DNA of 64,000 bases from Vandammella animalimorsus (GTDB taxonomy: Bacteria > Pseudomonadota > Gammaproteobacteria > Burkholderiales > Burkholderiaceae_C). The position numbers and the translations under genes were made by a program. The number at the start of each line of letters is the position of its first letter. The stretch's first letter is position 1. The DNA is taken from NCBI RefSeq assembly GCF_002285265.1, contig NZ_NSJB01000010.1, positions 1-64,000 on the forward strand, in the 5' to 3' direction. The notes below the pieces were generated by a model. The model saw nothing but the letters and a program-made list of their open reading frames with translations, did no database searches and had not been told where the DNA came from. This document shows positions 1 through 8,944 of the stretch, piece by piece.

Positions 1-137
1 CGGCGAGCGCACGGTGGATGCGCTGTGGCGGCGCATGGGGCAACTGGTTGATCTGTTCTCGGCTCAAGAGTGTGCCAATTACTTCAGATCAGCTGGATAT
101 GTAATTAATTAAATCGAAAATGCTCTAATCCATGCCT
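1..137 (+). mobile_element. Right end of an IS630-type insertion sequence
   Basis: The transposase tail is followed within about 20 bases by AAATCGAAAATGCTCTAA, which read in reverse (TAGAGCATTTTCGATT) looks like a terminal inverted repeat of IS630-group elements. The left end and the TA target duplication are outside the window, so the boundary is approximate. Confidence 0.45.
2..112 (+). CDS. IS630-family transposase, C-terminal end (partial)
   Basis: The window opens inside an open frame whose last 36 residues end in VIN and a TAA stop. The segment ERTVDALW followed by ECANYF and SAGY resembles the extreme C-terminus of IS630-type DDE transposases. The catalytic DDE residues lie outside the window, so activity cannot be judged. 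Codon use is less GC-biased at the end (GTA ATT AAT TAA) than in the neighbouring chromosomal genes, as expected of a mobile element. The family call rests on recall of the tail motif. Confidence 0.65.
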   Translation, partial: GERTVDALWRRMGQLVDLFSAQECANYFRSAGYVIN

Positions 138-146
138 TCGCAGAAC

Positions 147-186
147 AAAAAAGCGCACGTCCCATGGCTGGCAAGTGCGCTTTTTG
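147..186. terminator. Bidirectional rho-independent terminator
   Basis: AAAAAGCGCAC and GTGCGCTTTTT form an 11-bp perfect stem around a 16-base loop. An A run lies on the left and a T run on the right, so it can work on both strands. It lies just downstream of the degQ/mucD stop and downstream of the transposase tail. Confidence 0.8.
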
Positions 187-225
187 CTGCAACCGCCCGC
201 CATTGGGCGGCGGCTGGTGTGGGCT

Positions 226-1791
226 TCAGCCCTGTGGGCGGATCAGCACGTATTGGGCCCAGTCGTCGCGGCGGATGAGCACGCTGATGGGGCGCTTGGC
301 GTCGGCCTTGCCCAATGCGGTATCGAAGTCCTGGCGGTTGAGCACTTCGGTCTGGCCGATGGCCAGCACCACGTCGCCCACTTCGATGCCTGCCTGTTCG
401 GCAGCGCCGCTGACGGCGCTGATGCGCACGCCGCCGCGCACGCCCAGGGTTTTCTTCTCGGCCTCGCTCAAGTCCTGGGCGGCCAGGCCAAAGGCGTTGG
501 CCTTGGCCTGCTCCTGCTGGGATGCGCCGCCGCTGCGCGCGCCGCCCGCTTCGTTGGCGCTGGCAGGGGTTTCGCCCACGGTGATGTTCAGTTGCTGGGT
601 CTTGCCGTGGCGGAAGATTTGCAGCGTGCCTTGGCTGCCGGGGGCGGTGCTGCCGACCAGGCGCGGCAGGTCGGAGACGCTGTCAATGGCTTTGCCGTTG
701 AAATGGGTGATGATGTCGCCGGCCTGCAGGCCAGCGCTGGCCGCTGGCGAATCGGGCTCGACGGCCGAGACCAGGGCGCCGGCGTTGCGCCGCTGCAGCC
801 CGAGGGATTCGGCCACTTCGGCGCTGACCGGGCCGATGCGCACGCCGATGCGCCCGCGCACAACGCGGCCGTTGCCCTTGAGCTGCTCGCTCACCTGCAT
901 GGCCTCGTCGATGGGGATGGCAAAGGAGATGCCCATGAAGCCGCCCGAGCGCGAGTAGATCTGGCTGTTGATGCCCACGACTTCGCCGCGCATGTTCAGC
1001 AGCGGCCCGCCAGAGTTGCCAGGGTTGACGGCCACGTCGGTCTGGATGAAGGGCAGGTAGCTGCCGGTGTCGCGCTGCTTGGCGCTGACGATGCCAGCGG
1101 TCACGCTGTTTTCCAGCCCGAAGGGCGAGCCGATGGCCATGACCCATTCACCGACTTTGAGCTGCTCGACGTTGCCGATGCGCACGGTGGGCAGGTTGTG
1201 CGCGTCGATTTTGATCAGGGCCACGTCGGTGCGCTCGTCCGAGCCGATGACCTTGGCCTTGAATTCACGCTGGTCGGTCAGGGTGACGATGACGTCTTCC
1301 GAGCCCTCCACGACGTGGTGATTGGTGAGGATGTAGCCATCGCCGCTGATGATGAAGCCCGAGCCAACGCCGTTGGGCACGGTGCGCGATTCAGAGTCGC
1401 CGCGCGGGCCGCGGCGCTGGGGCGGCATGCCAGGCACGGGCAGGCCGAACTGACGGAAGAATTCCATCATGTCTTCGTCCATGCCGGGCAGGCCGCCGCG
1501 CAGGCCGCGCATGGGCACGCGGGCCGTGGTGCGAATGTTGACCACCGATGGGCCCACGCGCTCGACCAGCTGCGTGAAGTCGGGCAGGCCGCCGACCACG
1601 ACCGCGGGCGCGGCGATCGCCGGCGCGGCCGGTTGCTCGGCCTGGCTGGGGCTGCTGTGCAACGCCAAAGCGCCGCTGGCGACCAGCAGCAGCGTGGCCG
1701 CGGCCCCAGCCACGCGATGCGCTCTGCGCTGTGGCTGTGCTGCAGCCTGGAAGGCCGGGGGAGTGGAAACGGTGTGGTGGGAGTGGTGCAT
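226..1791 (-). CDS. mucD: Periplasmic Do-type serine protease/chaperone (DegQ/MucD)
   Basis: This protein of 521 residues is an HtrA-family envelope protease that degrades or refolds misfolded periplasmic proteins. An N-terminal signal segment (about residues 27–51, hydrophobic AAATLLLVASGALAL then SQA) directs export. The trypsin-like domain has His159 in TNHHVV, Asp189 in DERTDVALIK and Ser260 in GNSGGPL. Two PDZ domains follow (about 300–395 and 420–515). The MHHSHH start was chosen because an upstream in-frame Met would put about 40 charged residues before the signal peptide, and AAGAGG lies just upstream. It is last in the rpoE–rseA–mucD cluster, which fits control by the sigma-E response. 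Confidence 0.93.
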   Translation of the reverse strand: MHHSHHTVSTPPAFQAAAQPQRRAHRVAGAAATLLLVASGALALHSSPSQAEQPAAPAIAAPAVVVGGLPDFTQLVERVGPSVVNIRTTARVPMRGLRGGLPGMDEDMMEFFRQFGLPVPGMPPQRRGPRGDSESRTVPNGVGSGFIISGDGYILTNHHVVEGSEDVIVTLTDQREFKAKVIGSDERTDVALIKIDAHNLPTVRIGNVEQLKVGEWVMAIGSPFGLENSVTAGIVSAKQRDTGSYLPFIQTDVAVNPGNSGGPLLNMRGEVVGINSQIYSRSGGFMGISFAIPIDEAMQVSEQLKGNGRVVRGRIGVRIGPVSAEVAESLGLQRRNAGALVSAVEPDSPAASAGLQAGDIITHFNGKAIDSVSDLPRLVGSTAPGSQGTLQIFRHGKTQQLNITVGETPASANEAGGARSGGASQQEQAKANAFGLAAQDLSEAEKKTLGVRGGVRISAVSGAAEQAGIEVGDVVLAIGQTEVLNRQDFDTALGKADAKRPISVLIRRDDWAQYVLIRPQG

Positions 1792-1889
1792 GGTGGATTC
1801 GACCTCTTGTGATGCTGCGGGAAAAGATCCGGGGCCGGCGCGATTGCCATGCCCAGCGGCGTTGTCTATGAAACGGCCCGGGGCATTTG

Positions 1890-2009
1890 GTTCCAGCCAG
1901 CGCACATTTCGCAATCACGGCTGGGGCCATGGCGCGGCTTTGCGGGCGCCGCAGACCGCCCCAATCCGCGTCATTGCCCGCCCACGCAGGGATTTGAACT
2001 GGTTCTTTC
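1890..2009. repeat. Copy C of a dispersed repeat abutting a stop codon
   Basis: The right two thirds (GCAGACCGCCCCAATCCGC, then ATTTGAACTGGTTCT) match the elements at 22634–22795 and 23606–23720. Its right end stops next to the TAA stop of rseA (2010–2012). The left end is diverged or missing. It is a non-coding 3'-UTR element. Confidence 0.65.
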
Positions 2010-2816
2010 TTATGGCGCGCTGCGGCCCGCCACGCTGGCGTTGCGCAGAAATGGGGCTGGCTGTTGCAGCGCCTGGGTGTTGGCGTAATGGCGATTGAGC
2101 AGCTCATCGAGCTGCGGATCGCGGATCAGCACGCCCTGGCCCACTGGCGGCGCTGGCGGCACTGGCGGCACTGGCCCCACGGCACTGGCCGTGGCGCTGG
2201 CGGCCGTGGTGGTCAACGCGGCGGCTGGCGCGGCCTCTTGGCGTTGCACCGGCGCACTGGCCAGTTGCTGACCGCCTAAGCCCGGGCCGGAGAGCAGCGA
2301 GAAACCATGCCAGCCCATGGCGGCCACGGCCGCCACCGAGGCCAGGCCAGCAGCGACTTTCCAGCGCAGCACGGCGGCATTGGCGGCCTCTTGCGGCATG
2401 GCGGCCGCGGCTGGCTGCTGCGTCTGAATGCCGGGCTGCCCGGGCGCGCCCGCCTGGGATGGCTGCTGCGCCGTGGCGCGCGTCAGGGCCTCAGGGGTCT
2501 GCTCGGCCAGGCGCAGGCGCAGGCGCTGCAGAAAGAGCGCCGAGTCGCTGGCCGGCGCGGCCGGCTCGACCGGCCTGCGCAGGCATTGACCGATGAGCTG
2601 GTAGTGCTGCCAGGCCAGCAAGGGCTGCGGCAAGCCGGCATCGCCATGCGCGCTGCACAGGGCGTCGATGTGCTGCATGAGCTGACTGCACTGCTGGGCC
2701 TGCAGCTCGCCATCGGCCAGCGCCGAGAGCCATTCACGCACCGTCTCTGGCGTAGCGCCGATAGGCTGTGCGCCACCGATCGCGGCGTGGGGTGGGGAGG
2801 GGCTATGGGCAGTCAT
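2010..2816 (-). CDS. rseA: RseA-type anti-sigma-E factor
   Basis: About 268 residues. The N-terminal cytoplasmic domain (residues 20–110) carries the WLSALADGEL motif of RseA-like anti-sigma factors, which holds RpoE inactive at the membrane. One transmembrane helix follows (about 147–170, VAAGLASVAAVAAMGW) and then a low-complexity Ala/Pro periplasmic tail. The ATG at 2816 was chosen over GTG 2825 and ATG 2822 because AGGTG is then spaced correctly. It lies directly downstream of rpoE and upstream of mucD, the usual order in betaproteobacteria. The C-terminal half is poorly conserved, so the call rests on the N-terminal domain and context. Confidence 0.85.
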   Translation of the reverse strand: MTAHSPSPPHAAIGGAQPIGATPETVREWLSALADGELQAQQCSQLMQHIDALCSAHGDAGLPQPLLAWQHYQLIGQCLRRPVEPAAPASDSALFLQRLRLRLAEQTPEALTRATAQQPSQAGAPGQPGIQTQQPAAAAMPQEAANAAVLRWKVAAGLASVAAVAAMGWHGFSLLSGPGLGGQQLASAPVQRQEAAPAAALTTTAASATASAVGPVPPVPPAPPVGQGVLIRDPQLDELLNRHYANTQALQQPAPFLRNASVAGRSAP

Positions 2817-2897
2817 GGGCATCACCTGCAGGAGGGCAAAGGCACAGGGCTTGGGAGTTCTCTGGTTAGGAGCAACAAGGCAAGAGGCTGCGGGGCG

Positions 2898-3527
2898 CTA
2901 CCAGCGCTTGCCGCTGCGGTTTTCCAGCAATGGCTTGACTTTGCTGGCAATGGCTTCACGGGCGCGGAAGATGCGCGAGCGCACGGTGCCGATGGGGCAA
3001 TTCATGGCCTGCGCGATGTCCTCATAGCTCAGGCCCTCGATCTCACGCAGCGTGATGGCCTGACGCAGTTCGTCGGACAGGCCCTCCATCGCCGCATTGA
3101 CGGCGGTCGCGATCTCCTTGGCGGCCATGAGGGTTTCGGGCGTCTCCGCAGTGCTTGGTTCCCACAGCGGCGCAGAAGTTTCCTCTTCATCATCGCGCTG
3201 GCGCAGCGCGCTTTCACTGATGGCGCGGTTGCGCCGCTGATCGGCCAGGGCCTTCTTGGCGGAGTTGATGGCGATGCGGTACAGCCAAGTGTAGAACTGC
3301 GCATCGCCACGGAACTGATGCAGCGCGCGGTAAGCGCGGATGAAGGTCTCCTGGGCGATGTCTTCGATCAGTCCGGGATCGCGCACCATGCGGCCGATAA
3401 GCCGCTCGATGCGGCGCTGGTATTTGAGCACCAGCAGCTCGAAGCTGCGTTGATCGCCCGCCAGGGTGCGCTCGACCAGCTGCCAGTCGCTGGAGGCTTC
3501 ACGGGGGGCCGAGGGCGTGTCTGTCAT
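2898..3527 (-). CDS. rpoE: RNA polymerase sigma-E factor (ECF sigma)
   Basis: 209 residues, normal for group ECF02. Sigma region 2 spans about residues 25–95, with DIAQETFIRAYRAL and FYTWLYRIAINSAKK for core binding and –10 recognition. Region 4 spans about 145–200, with YEDIAQAMNCPIGTVRSRI as the –35-binding helix-turn-helix. It directs transcription of envelope-stress genes and is held by RseA, encoded immediately downstream. The MTDTPSAP start was preferred because longer in-frame extensions run into the upstream gene. Confidence 0.96.
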   Translation of the reverse strand: MTDTPSAPREASSDWQLVERTLAGDQRSFELLVLKYQRRIERLIGRMVRDPGLIEDIAQETFIRAYRALHQFRGDAQFYTWLYRIAINSAKKALADQRRNRAISESALRQRDDEEETSAPLWEPSTAETPETLMAAKEIATAVNAAMEGLSDELRQAITLREIEGLSYEDIAQAMNCPIGTVRSRIFRAREAIASKVKPLLENRSGKRW

Positions 3528-3633
3528 TCGGGATGAAAAGGGAAATGGGGCGCCTGCCAAGGAGAGTGCGTTGCGCAAAGTCTCATCGCGCGCTTGCGGG
3601 CGAGCTGCTGCGATGCGCCAGGCGCCAGGAAGT

Positions 3634-4173
3634 TCAATGCCTGGCCCCAGGGCGGCGGCCCAGGCGCTGCCAATGGTATAGCGTGCGCCGCACATCGCTC
3701 CACAGCGCGGGGGCCTGCGCCTGCTCGATCCACAGCCAGCGGGGCGCGGCGTTGCCATCTGGCCTGCCGATGGCTTGCGGCCATGCGGGCGGGCCTTGCC
3801 GCAGCAGCATGAAGTGCTGCCCATCCCAGACAATTTCAAGGTCCAGCCCGGGCTGCGCGTCAGTGGCGACGGCTTGGTCGCTGGCCTCAAGGCTTTGCTG
3901 CTGACCTGCCGCCCAATGCCATGCCGCCCCATTCCAGAACAGCACGCCTTGCGCACTGCGCCGCCAGTGCCGCCAGGCCAGGGCGCTGCAAAGCAGCGAA
4001 GCCAGCGTCAACAGCAGGCCCACCGTCAAGGCCGCTGGTCGGCCCTGCCAGCCGGCGTACAGGCTCCAGAGCAGCGGCGGCAGCAGGGCCGCGCCGCAGG
4101 CCGCCAAGACGAGAAACCCCGCCCTCGCGCTGCGAGCGACGGGGTAATGAAGGCTGCGAGGGGCGTAGCGCAT
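3634..4173 (-). CDS. Small inner-membrane protein of the fabF–rpoE interval
   Basis: 179 residues from the ATG at 4173 (a GTG at 4191 is also possible; neither has a strong ribosome site). Two closely spaced hydrophobic segments (about residues 20–40 and 45–65) form a hairpin, followed by a soluble Trp-rich C-terminal domain with WLWIEQAQ near the end. The topology resembles YgfX/CptA-like proteins, but the match is by shape only. The position between fabF and rpoE is familiar in Comamonadaceae-like genomes. No function is assigned. Confidence 0.6.
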   Translation of the reverse strand: MRYAPRSLHYPVARSARAGFLVLAACGAALLPPLLWSLYAGWQGRPAALTVGLLLTLASLLCSALAWRHWRRSAQGVLFWNGAAWHWAAGQQQSLEASDQAVATDAQPGLDLEIVWDGQHFMLLRQGPPAWPQAIGRPDGNAAPRWLWIEQAQAPALWSDVRRTLYHWQRLGRRPGARH

Positions 4174-4253
4174 GAGGCATGGCTCATCCACGCCAGACCA
4201 AGACCACGGTCACCACGCAGGTGCGCGGTGACTGCCAAACAGGCTCTTGGCTC

Positions 4254-5498
4254 TCAGACTCGCTTGAACACCAAGGTGCCATTGGTGCCGCCAAAACCGA
4301 AGTTGTTCTTGACGGCCACATTCAGCTTGGCATCGCGCGCGGTGTTGGCGCAGTAGTCCAGATCGCACTCGGGATCGGGATTGTGCAAGTTGATGGTGGG
4401 CGGGATTTTCTGATCGTGCAGCGCCATCACGGTAAAGACGCTCTCCAGCCCCCCGGCGCCGCCGAGCAAATGGCCTGTCATGGACTTGGTGGAGCTGACC
4501 ACGATCTTGTGCGCATGGTCGCCAAAGGCGGCCTTGATGGCATTGCTTTCGTTGACATCGCCCAGCGGCGTGGAAGTGCCATGGGCATTGAGGTAGTCCA
4601 CCTCGTCGATGTTGACGCCGGCGTTGCGCAAGGCATTGAGCATGGCGCGGCGCGGCCCATCGATGTTGGGGGCGGTGATGTGGCTGGCGTCGGCGCTCAT
4701 GCCAAAGCCGGCCACTTCGGCATAGATGCGCGCGCCGCGCGCCTTGGCGTGCTCGTACTCTTCCAGCACCAGAATGCCCGCGCCCTCGCCCAGCACGAAG
4801 CCATCGCGGTCCTTGTCCCAGGGGCGCGAAGCGGCCTGCGGATCGTCATTGCGCGTGGACAGCGCCTTCATCGCGGCGAAACCGCCAATGCCCAACGGGC
4901 AAACGGTGGACTCCGCGCCGCCGGCGAGCATCACGTCGGCGTCGCCGTACTCGATCAGCCGGGCCGCATCGCCAATGCAGTGCAGGCCCGTCGTGCAGGC
5001 CGTGACCAGCGACAGGTTCGGCCCCTTGAGGCCGAGCCGGATGGAAACCTGGCCCGCCACCAGATTGATGATGGTGGAGGGCACGAAGAATGGGGAAATG
5101 CGCCGCGCCCCACGGGTCATGAAGTCGCCGTGGTTGGCTTCGATCAGCGGCAGGCCGCCAATGCCCGAGCCAATGACGGCCCCGAAACGCTCGGCCTGCG
5201 CATCGCTGAGCGCTTCGCCCGCCGGCAAGCCCGCATCGGCATAGGCCTGGTGTGCCGCCACGATGCCGTAATGGATGAAGGTATCCATCGTGCGGGCTTC
5301 TTTGGCATTGATGTAGGGGCCGATGTCCAGATCGCGGACTTCCCCGGCGATTTTCGCGGCGAAGTCCGACACGTCGAACTTGGTGATGGGGCCGATGCCC
5401 GACTTGCCGGCCAGGATATTGGCCCACGCTTGCGGGACCGTGTTGCCCACCGGGCTGACGCAGCCCAACCCGGTGACAACGACTCTGCGTCGACTCAT
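4254..5498 (-). CDS. fabF: 3-oxoacyl-ACP synthase II (KAS II)
   Basis: 414 residues, the normal length. It condenses malonyl-ACP with acyl-ACP in fatty-acid elongation in the cytoplasm. The N-terminus [16 protein letters not shown] is characteristic. The nucleophile is Cys in TACTTGLH (about residue 167), with the catalytic histidines in [11 protein letters not shown] (about 306) and [13 protein letters not shown] (about 343). The C-terminal [10 protein letters not shown] is also present. It sits immediately downstream of acpP and ends the fab cluster. Confidence 0.97.
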   Translation of the reverse strand: MSRRRVVVTGLGCVSPVGNTVPQAWANILAGKSGIGPITKFDVSDFAAKIAGEVRDLDIGPYINAKEARTMDTFIHYGIVAAHQAYADAGLPAGEALSDAQAERFGAVIGSGIGGLPLIEANHGDFMTRGARRISPFFVPSTIINLVAGQVSIRLGLKGPNLSLVTACTTGLHCIGDAARLIEYGDADVMLAGGAESTVCPLGIGGFAAMKALSTRNDDPQAASRPWDKDRDGFVLGEGAGILVLEEYEHAKARGARIYAEVAGFGMSADASHITAPNIDGPRRAMLNALRNAGVNIDEVDYLNAHGTSTPLGDVNESNAIKAAFGDHAHKIVVSSTKSMTGHLLGGAGGLESVFTVMALHDQKIPPTINLHNPDPECDLDYCANTARDAKLNVAVKNNFGFGGTNGTLVFKRV

Positions 5499-5603
5499 GC
5501 GGTGAGATCCTTCAACGGTGTAAGCGCAATCCTGCCCGCGTCAAGCCAAAGAAAAGGCGCCCGGGCAGGCGGCGCACTGTGCTTGCCAAGCGAAAGGCCG
5601 GGC

Positions 5604-5843
5604 TCAGGCCTTGTGGTGGGAATTGGCGTAGTCGATGGCGGCTTGAACGGTGGTGATCTTCTCAGCGTCCTCGTCCGGAATCTCGATTTCGAACTCGTCT
5701 TCCAGCGCCATGACCAATTCCACGGTGTCCAGAGAATCAGCGCCCAGATCTGTCACGAAGGACTTCTCATTGGTCACCTGGGACTCTTCAACGCCCAGCT
5801 GCTCTGCAATGATTTTCTTAACGCGTGCTTCGATATCGCTCAT
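5604..5843 (-). CDS. acpP: Acyl carrier protein
   Basis: 79 acidic residues starting [10 protein letters not shown]. The 4'-phosphopantetheine attachment serine is in GADSLDTVE (about residue 37). It carries acyl intermediates for FabD, FabG, FabF and PlsX. The chosen ATG matches the standard AcpP N-terminus; an upstream Met eight residues earlier is not needed. It lies between fabG and fabF as in most proteobacteria. A 280-bp gap separates it from fabG and may hold its own promoter, since acpP is normally expressed more strongly than its neighbours. Confidence 0.97.
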   Translation of the reverse strand: MSDIEARVKKIIAEQLGVEESQVTNEKSFVTDLGADSLDTVELVMALEDEFEIEIPDEDAEKITTVQAAIDYANSHHKA

Positions 5844-6123
5844 GTATGGTCCCTTGAGGGTAGTCAATGTGAACCCGGAATTTTAGTCGTTCCCACATCG
5901 GCTGCAGAAAAACCGGCCGCCCGGGCAATGCGGCACAAGAAAAGAAAGCGACACCTCGCCAGCTTGGCGGGTATCAACACGGTCGTAATGGTACCGTAGA
6001 ACCTGTTTTCGCCCCGACCGCCGCCATCAGTGGCAACCCGCTGTCACGCAGCGCAAAAACACGCTAGGGAAGAGGAGTCTGGCCAACTTGCGGCAAGCGG
6101 GCCGGGCGCACCACAGGGCGGCA

Positions 6124-6864
6124 TCACATCAGCATGCCGCCGTTGACCTGCAGCTCCTGACCGGTCACATAGCCGGCGCGCGGCGAAGCCAGGTAGGCCA
6201 CGGCGGCGGCGATGTCCTCGGGCGCGCCCATGCGCCCCAGCGGAATCTGGGTCTTGAGGGCCTGCTGCTGGGCCTCGGGCAGGGCGGCTGTCATGTCGGT
6301 GGCAATGAAGCCCGGCGCCACGCAGTTGACGGTGATGCCGCGGCTGCCCAACTCGCGCGCCAGCGCGCGGGTCATGCCGGCCACGCCGGCCTTGGCGGCG
6401 GCGTAGTTGGCCTGGCCGATGTTGCCCATCGCGCCGACCACGCTGGTGATGCTGATGATGCGACCGTAGCGCTGCTTCATCATGGGCTTGATGGCCGCGC
6501 GGCTGATGTGGAAGACGGCATGCAGATTGGTATCCAGCACGGCATCCCAGTCCTCGTTCTTCATGCGCATGGCCAGGGTATCGCGCGTGATGCCGGCGTT
6601 GTTGACCAGCACGTGCAGCGCCCCATGCTGCTTGACGATGTCCTCGATCAGCGCCTCGCTGGCTGCGGCGTCGTTGACGTCGAGCACCGCTCCGCGGTGC
6701 TCGCCGCCCAGCGCAGCGCCGATCTTCTCGGCCCCAGCGGCGCTGGTGGCGGTGCCGATGACGCGGTAGCCCTGCGCGGCCAGTTCCTTGGCGATGGCCG
6801 CGCCGATGCCGCGCGAAGCCCCGGTGACCAGGGCGATTTGTCCGGTGGTGGTGTCTGTGCTCAT
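6124..6864 (-). CDS. fabG: 3-oxoacyl-ACP reductase
   Basis: 246 residues, a short-chain dehydrogenase that reduces 3-oxoacyl-ACP with NADPH. Visible are the Rossmann TGASRGIG (residues 14–21), the NNAG motif and the catalytic Ser-Tyr-Lys in SITSVVGAMG and NYAAAKAG. The C-terminus VNGGMLM is typical of FabG. Its ATG overlaps the TGA of fabD by four bases, pointing to translational coupling. Part of the minus-strand fab operon. Confidence 0.96.
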   Translation of the reverse strand: MSTDTTTGQIALVTGASRGIGAAIAKELAAQGYRVIGTATSAAGAEKIGAALGGEHRGAVLDVNDAAASEALIEDIVKQHGALHVLVNNAGITRDTLAMRMKNEDWDAVLDTNLHAVFHISRAAIKPMMKQRYGRIISITSVVGAMGNIGQANYAAAKAGVAGMTRALARELGSRGITVNCVAPGFIATDMTAALPEAQQQALKTQIPLGRMGAPEDIAAAVAYLASPRAGYVTGQELQVNGGMLM

Positions 6865-7820
6865 TGCAATGCTTCCTTTGCTGTTTGCAGGCTGGCGGGA
6901 TCGCAGATGGCTGCGGCCTGTACCTGGCCATCGGGGATGATGCGCCGCACCATGCCGGTCAGCGCATTGCCCGGCCCGCATTCGATGATGTGGCTCAGGC
7001 CGCGGCGCTGCATGGCCTGCACGCATTCGACCCAGCGCACCGGGCCAAAAGCCTGGCGATACAGCGCATCGCGGATGGCCTCGGCCTCCTGCTGCACGGC
7101 CACGTCGATGTTGTTGATGACGTCGATGCGTGGCGTCTGGATGTCCAGCTGCTGCAGCGCTTGGCGCAGCTTTTCGGCCGCCGGCCGCATCAGGCTGGAA
7201 TGAAACGGCGCCGACACCGGCAGCGGCAGCACCCGCTTGGCGCCAGCCTCCTTGAGCGCTGGCGCTGCCGCATCGACCCCGGCCTTGGTGCCGGCGATGA
7301 CGGTCTGGTTCGGGTCGTTGAAGTTCACGGCCTCGACCACATCGACGCTGCCCTGGGCCTGCAGTTGCTGTGTGGTCTGTGCGCACACGGCCTGCACCTG
7401 CTCGGCGGCCAAGCCCAGCACGGCGGCCATGGCGCCAGCCCCGACGGGCACGGCCTCCTGCATGGCTGCGGCGCGCAGGCGCACCAGCGGCGCGGCCTGG
7501 GCCAGCGTCAGCGCGCCAGCGGCCACCAGGGCCGAATACTCGCCCAGCGAGTGGCCGGCCAGCACCGCTGGGTCTGCGCCGCCTTCGGCCTTCCAGGCGC
7601 GCCAGGCCGCAACGCCGGCCACCAGCATCACGGGCTGGGTGTTGGTGGTCAGGGCCAGGGCCTCCTTGGGGCCTTCATGGATCAGCCGCGCCAGGTCTTC
7701 GCCCAAGGCATCGCTGGCTTCTTGCAGGGTCTGCGCCACGGCGGGGTGCTCGCCCCAGACGTCCAGCATGCCAACGGCCTGGGAGCCCTGGCCGGGAAAA
7801 ACGAAAGCAAATGCGCTCAT
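6861..7820 (-). CDS. fabD: Malonyl-CoA:ACP transacylase
   Basis: 319 residues. It transfers malonyl from CoA to AcpP to start elongation. The motifs are FPGQGSQ at the N-terminus and GHSLGEYSAL with the nucleophilic Ser (about residue 95). A substrate-binding Arg would be expected near 120 and the catalytic His in the FHSSLM segment (about 205). The stop overlaps the fabG start. The 109-bp gap to fabH contains short GCCACGCCACATGCC-type repeats of no clear function. Confidence 0.96.
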   Translation of the reverse strand: MSAFAFVFPGQGSQAVGMLDVWGEHPAVAQTLQEASDALGEDLARLIHEGPKEALALTTNTQPVMLVAGVAAWRAWKAEGGADPAVLAGHSLGEYSALVAAGALTLAQAAPLVRLRAAAMQEAVPVGAGAMAAVLGLAAEQVQAVCAQTTQQLQAQGSVDVVEAVNFNDPNQTVIAGTKAGVDAAAPALKEAGAKRVLPLPVSAPFHSSLMRPAAEKLRQALQQLDIQTPRIDVINNIDVAVQQEAEAIRDALYRQAFGPVRWVECVQAMQRRGLSHIIECGPGNALTGMVRRIIPDGQVQAAAICDPASLQTAKEALQ

Positions 7821-7929
7821 GGTCGCTCCATCAAACTGCCAATGAATCGGGAAGGGGTGGCGAGGCGATGCGCCCTGCGCCACGCCACATGCCATACGCC
7901 ACGCATCACATGGCGCGGGGCGTGCTGCG

Positions 7930-8907
7930 TCACATCTGCACCAGCACCGAGCCCCAGGTGAAGCCGCCGCCCACGCCTTCCATCAGCACGCGCTGGCCGG
8001 GCTGGATCTGCCCGGCGCGCACCGCGTGGTCCAGCGCCAGCGGAATCGACGCCGCTGAGGTGTTGCCGTGCTCGTGCACGGTCACGACGACGCGCTCGGT
8101 GGGCACCCGCAGCTTGCGGGCCGTGCTTTGCATGATGCGGATGTTGGCCTGGTGCGGCACCAGCCAGTCGATGTCGCTGAGCTGCAGGCCGGCCTTGTCC
8201 AACGTGGCGCGAGCCGTCTTTTCGAGCACACCGACGGCCAGCTTGAAGACGGCCTGGCCGTCCATGTGCAGCAGTGGCGTGCCCAGCACCTGGCCACCAT
8301 AGACGTTGCCTGGCACACACAAAATCTCGCGATGCCGACCATCGGCATGGATGTCGCAGGCCAGCACGCCCGGCTGTTGCGAGGCCTCAAGCACCACAGC
8401 CCCAGCCCCATCGCCGAACAGCACGCAGGTGGTGCGGTCGTTGAAGTCCAGAATGCGACTGAACACCTCCGCTCCGACCACCAGGGCCGTGCGGGCGCTG
8501 CCGGCGCGGATCATGGCATCGGCCACGGTCAGGGCATAGATGAAGCCGCTGCACACGGCCTGCACATCAAAAGCCGGGCATCCGCTGATACCCAGCTTGT
8601 TCTGCAAAATGCTGGCCGTCGATGGGAATACCATGTCAGGCGTAGAGGTGGCAACGATGATCAGGTCCAGCTCCTGCGCTTCTCGGCCTGCTGCCTGCAG
8701 GGCCTGCTGGGCCGCGGGCAAGGCCAGGGCGCTGCTGGGCACATCGCGCTCGGCGAAGTGACGCGCCTGGATGCCAGTGCGCTCGACGATCCATTCGTCC
8801 GAAGTTTCAATGCCGCGCTGGGCCAGCTGCTCGGCCAGCTGCTGATTGGTCACCCTGTTGGGTGGCAGGTAACTGCCCGTGCCGGTAATTCTGGAGTAGG
8901 TCTGCAT
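7930..8907 (-). CDS. fabH: 3-oxoacyl-ACP synthase III (KAS III)
   Basis: 325 residues. It condenses acetyl-CoA with malonyl-ACP, the priming step of fatty-acid synthesis. The catalytic triad is visible: Cys in VQAVCSGF (about residue 119), His in VPHQANIR (about 252) and Asn in [10 protein letters not shown] (about 282). It starts at ATG 8907, a short distance downstream of plsX, and is followed by fabD in the same operon. Confidence 0.97.
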   Translation of the reverse strand: MQTYSRITGTGSYLPPNRVTNQQLAEQLAQRGIETSDEWIVERTGIQARHFAERDVPSSALALPAAQQALQAAGREAQELDLIIVATSTPDMVFPSTASILQNKLGISGCPAFDVQAVCSGFIYALTVADAMIRAGSARTALVVGAEVFSRILDFNDRTTCVLFGDGAGAVVLEASQQPGVLACDIHADGRHREILCVPGNVYGGQVLGTPLLHMDGQAVFKLAVGVLEKTARATLDKAGLQLSDIDWLVPHQANIRIMQSTARKLRVPTERVVVTVHEHGNTSAASIPLALDHAVRAGQIQPGQRVLMEGVGGGFTWGSVLVQM

Positions 8908-8944
8908 GACTAGGGCCTGTGGTGCGTGCGGTGCCCGCCACGGT

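Noticed and set aside
175-1812. Plus-strand open frame opposite mucD
   Set aside because: Antisense shadow with His/Asp/Ala-rich low-complexity translation.
4179-5999. Plus-strand open frame of 606 codons opposite fabF and acpP
   Set aside because: Antisense shadow; no domain features, while fabF and acpP are unmistakable.
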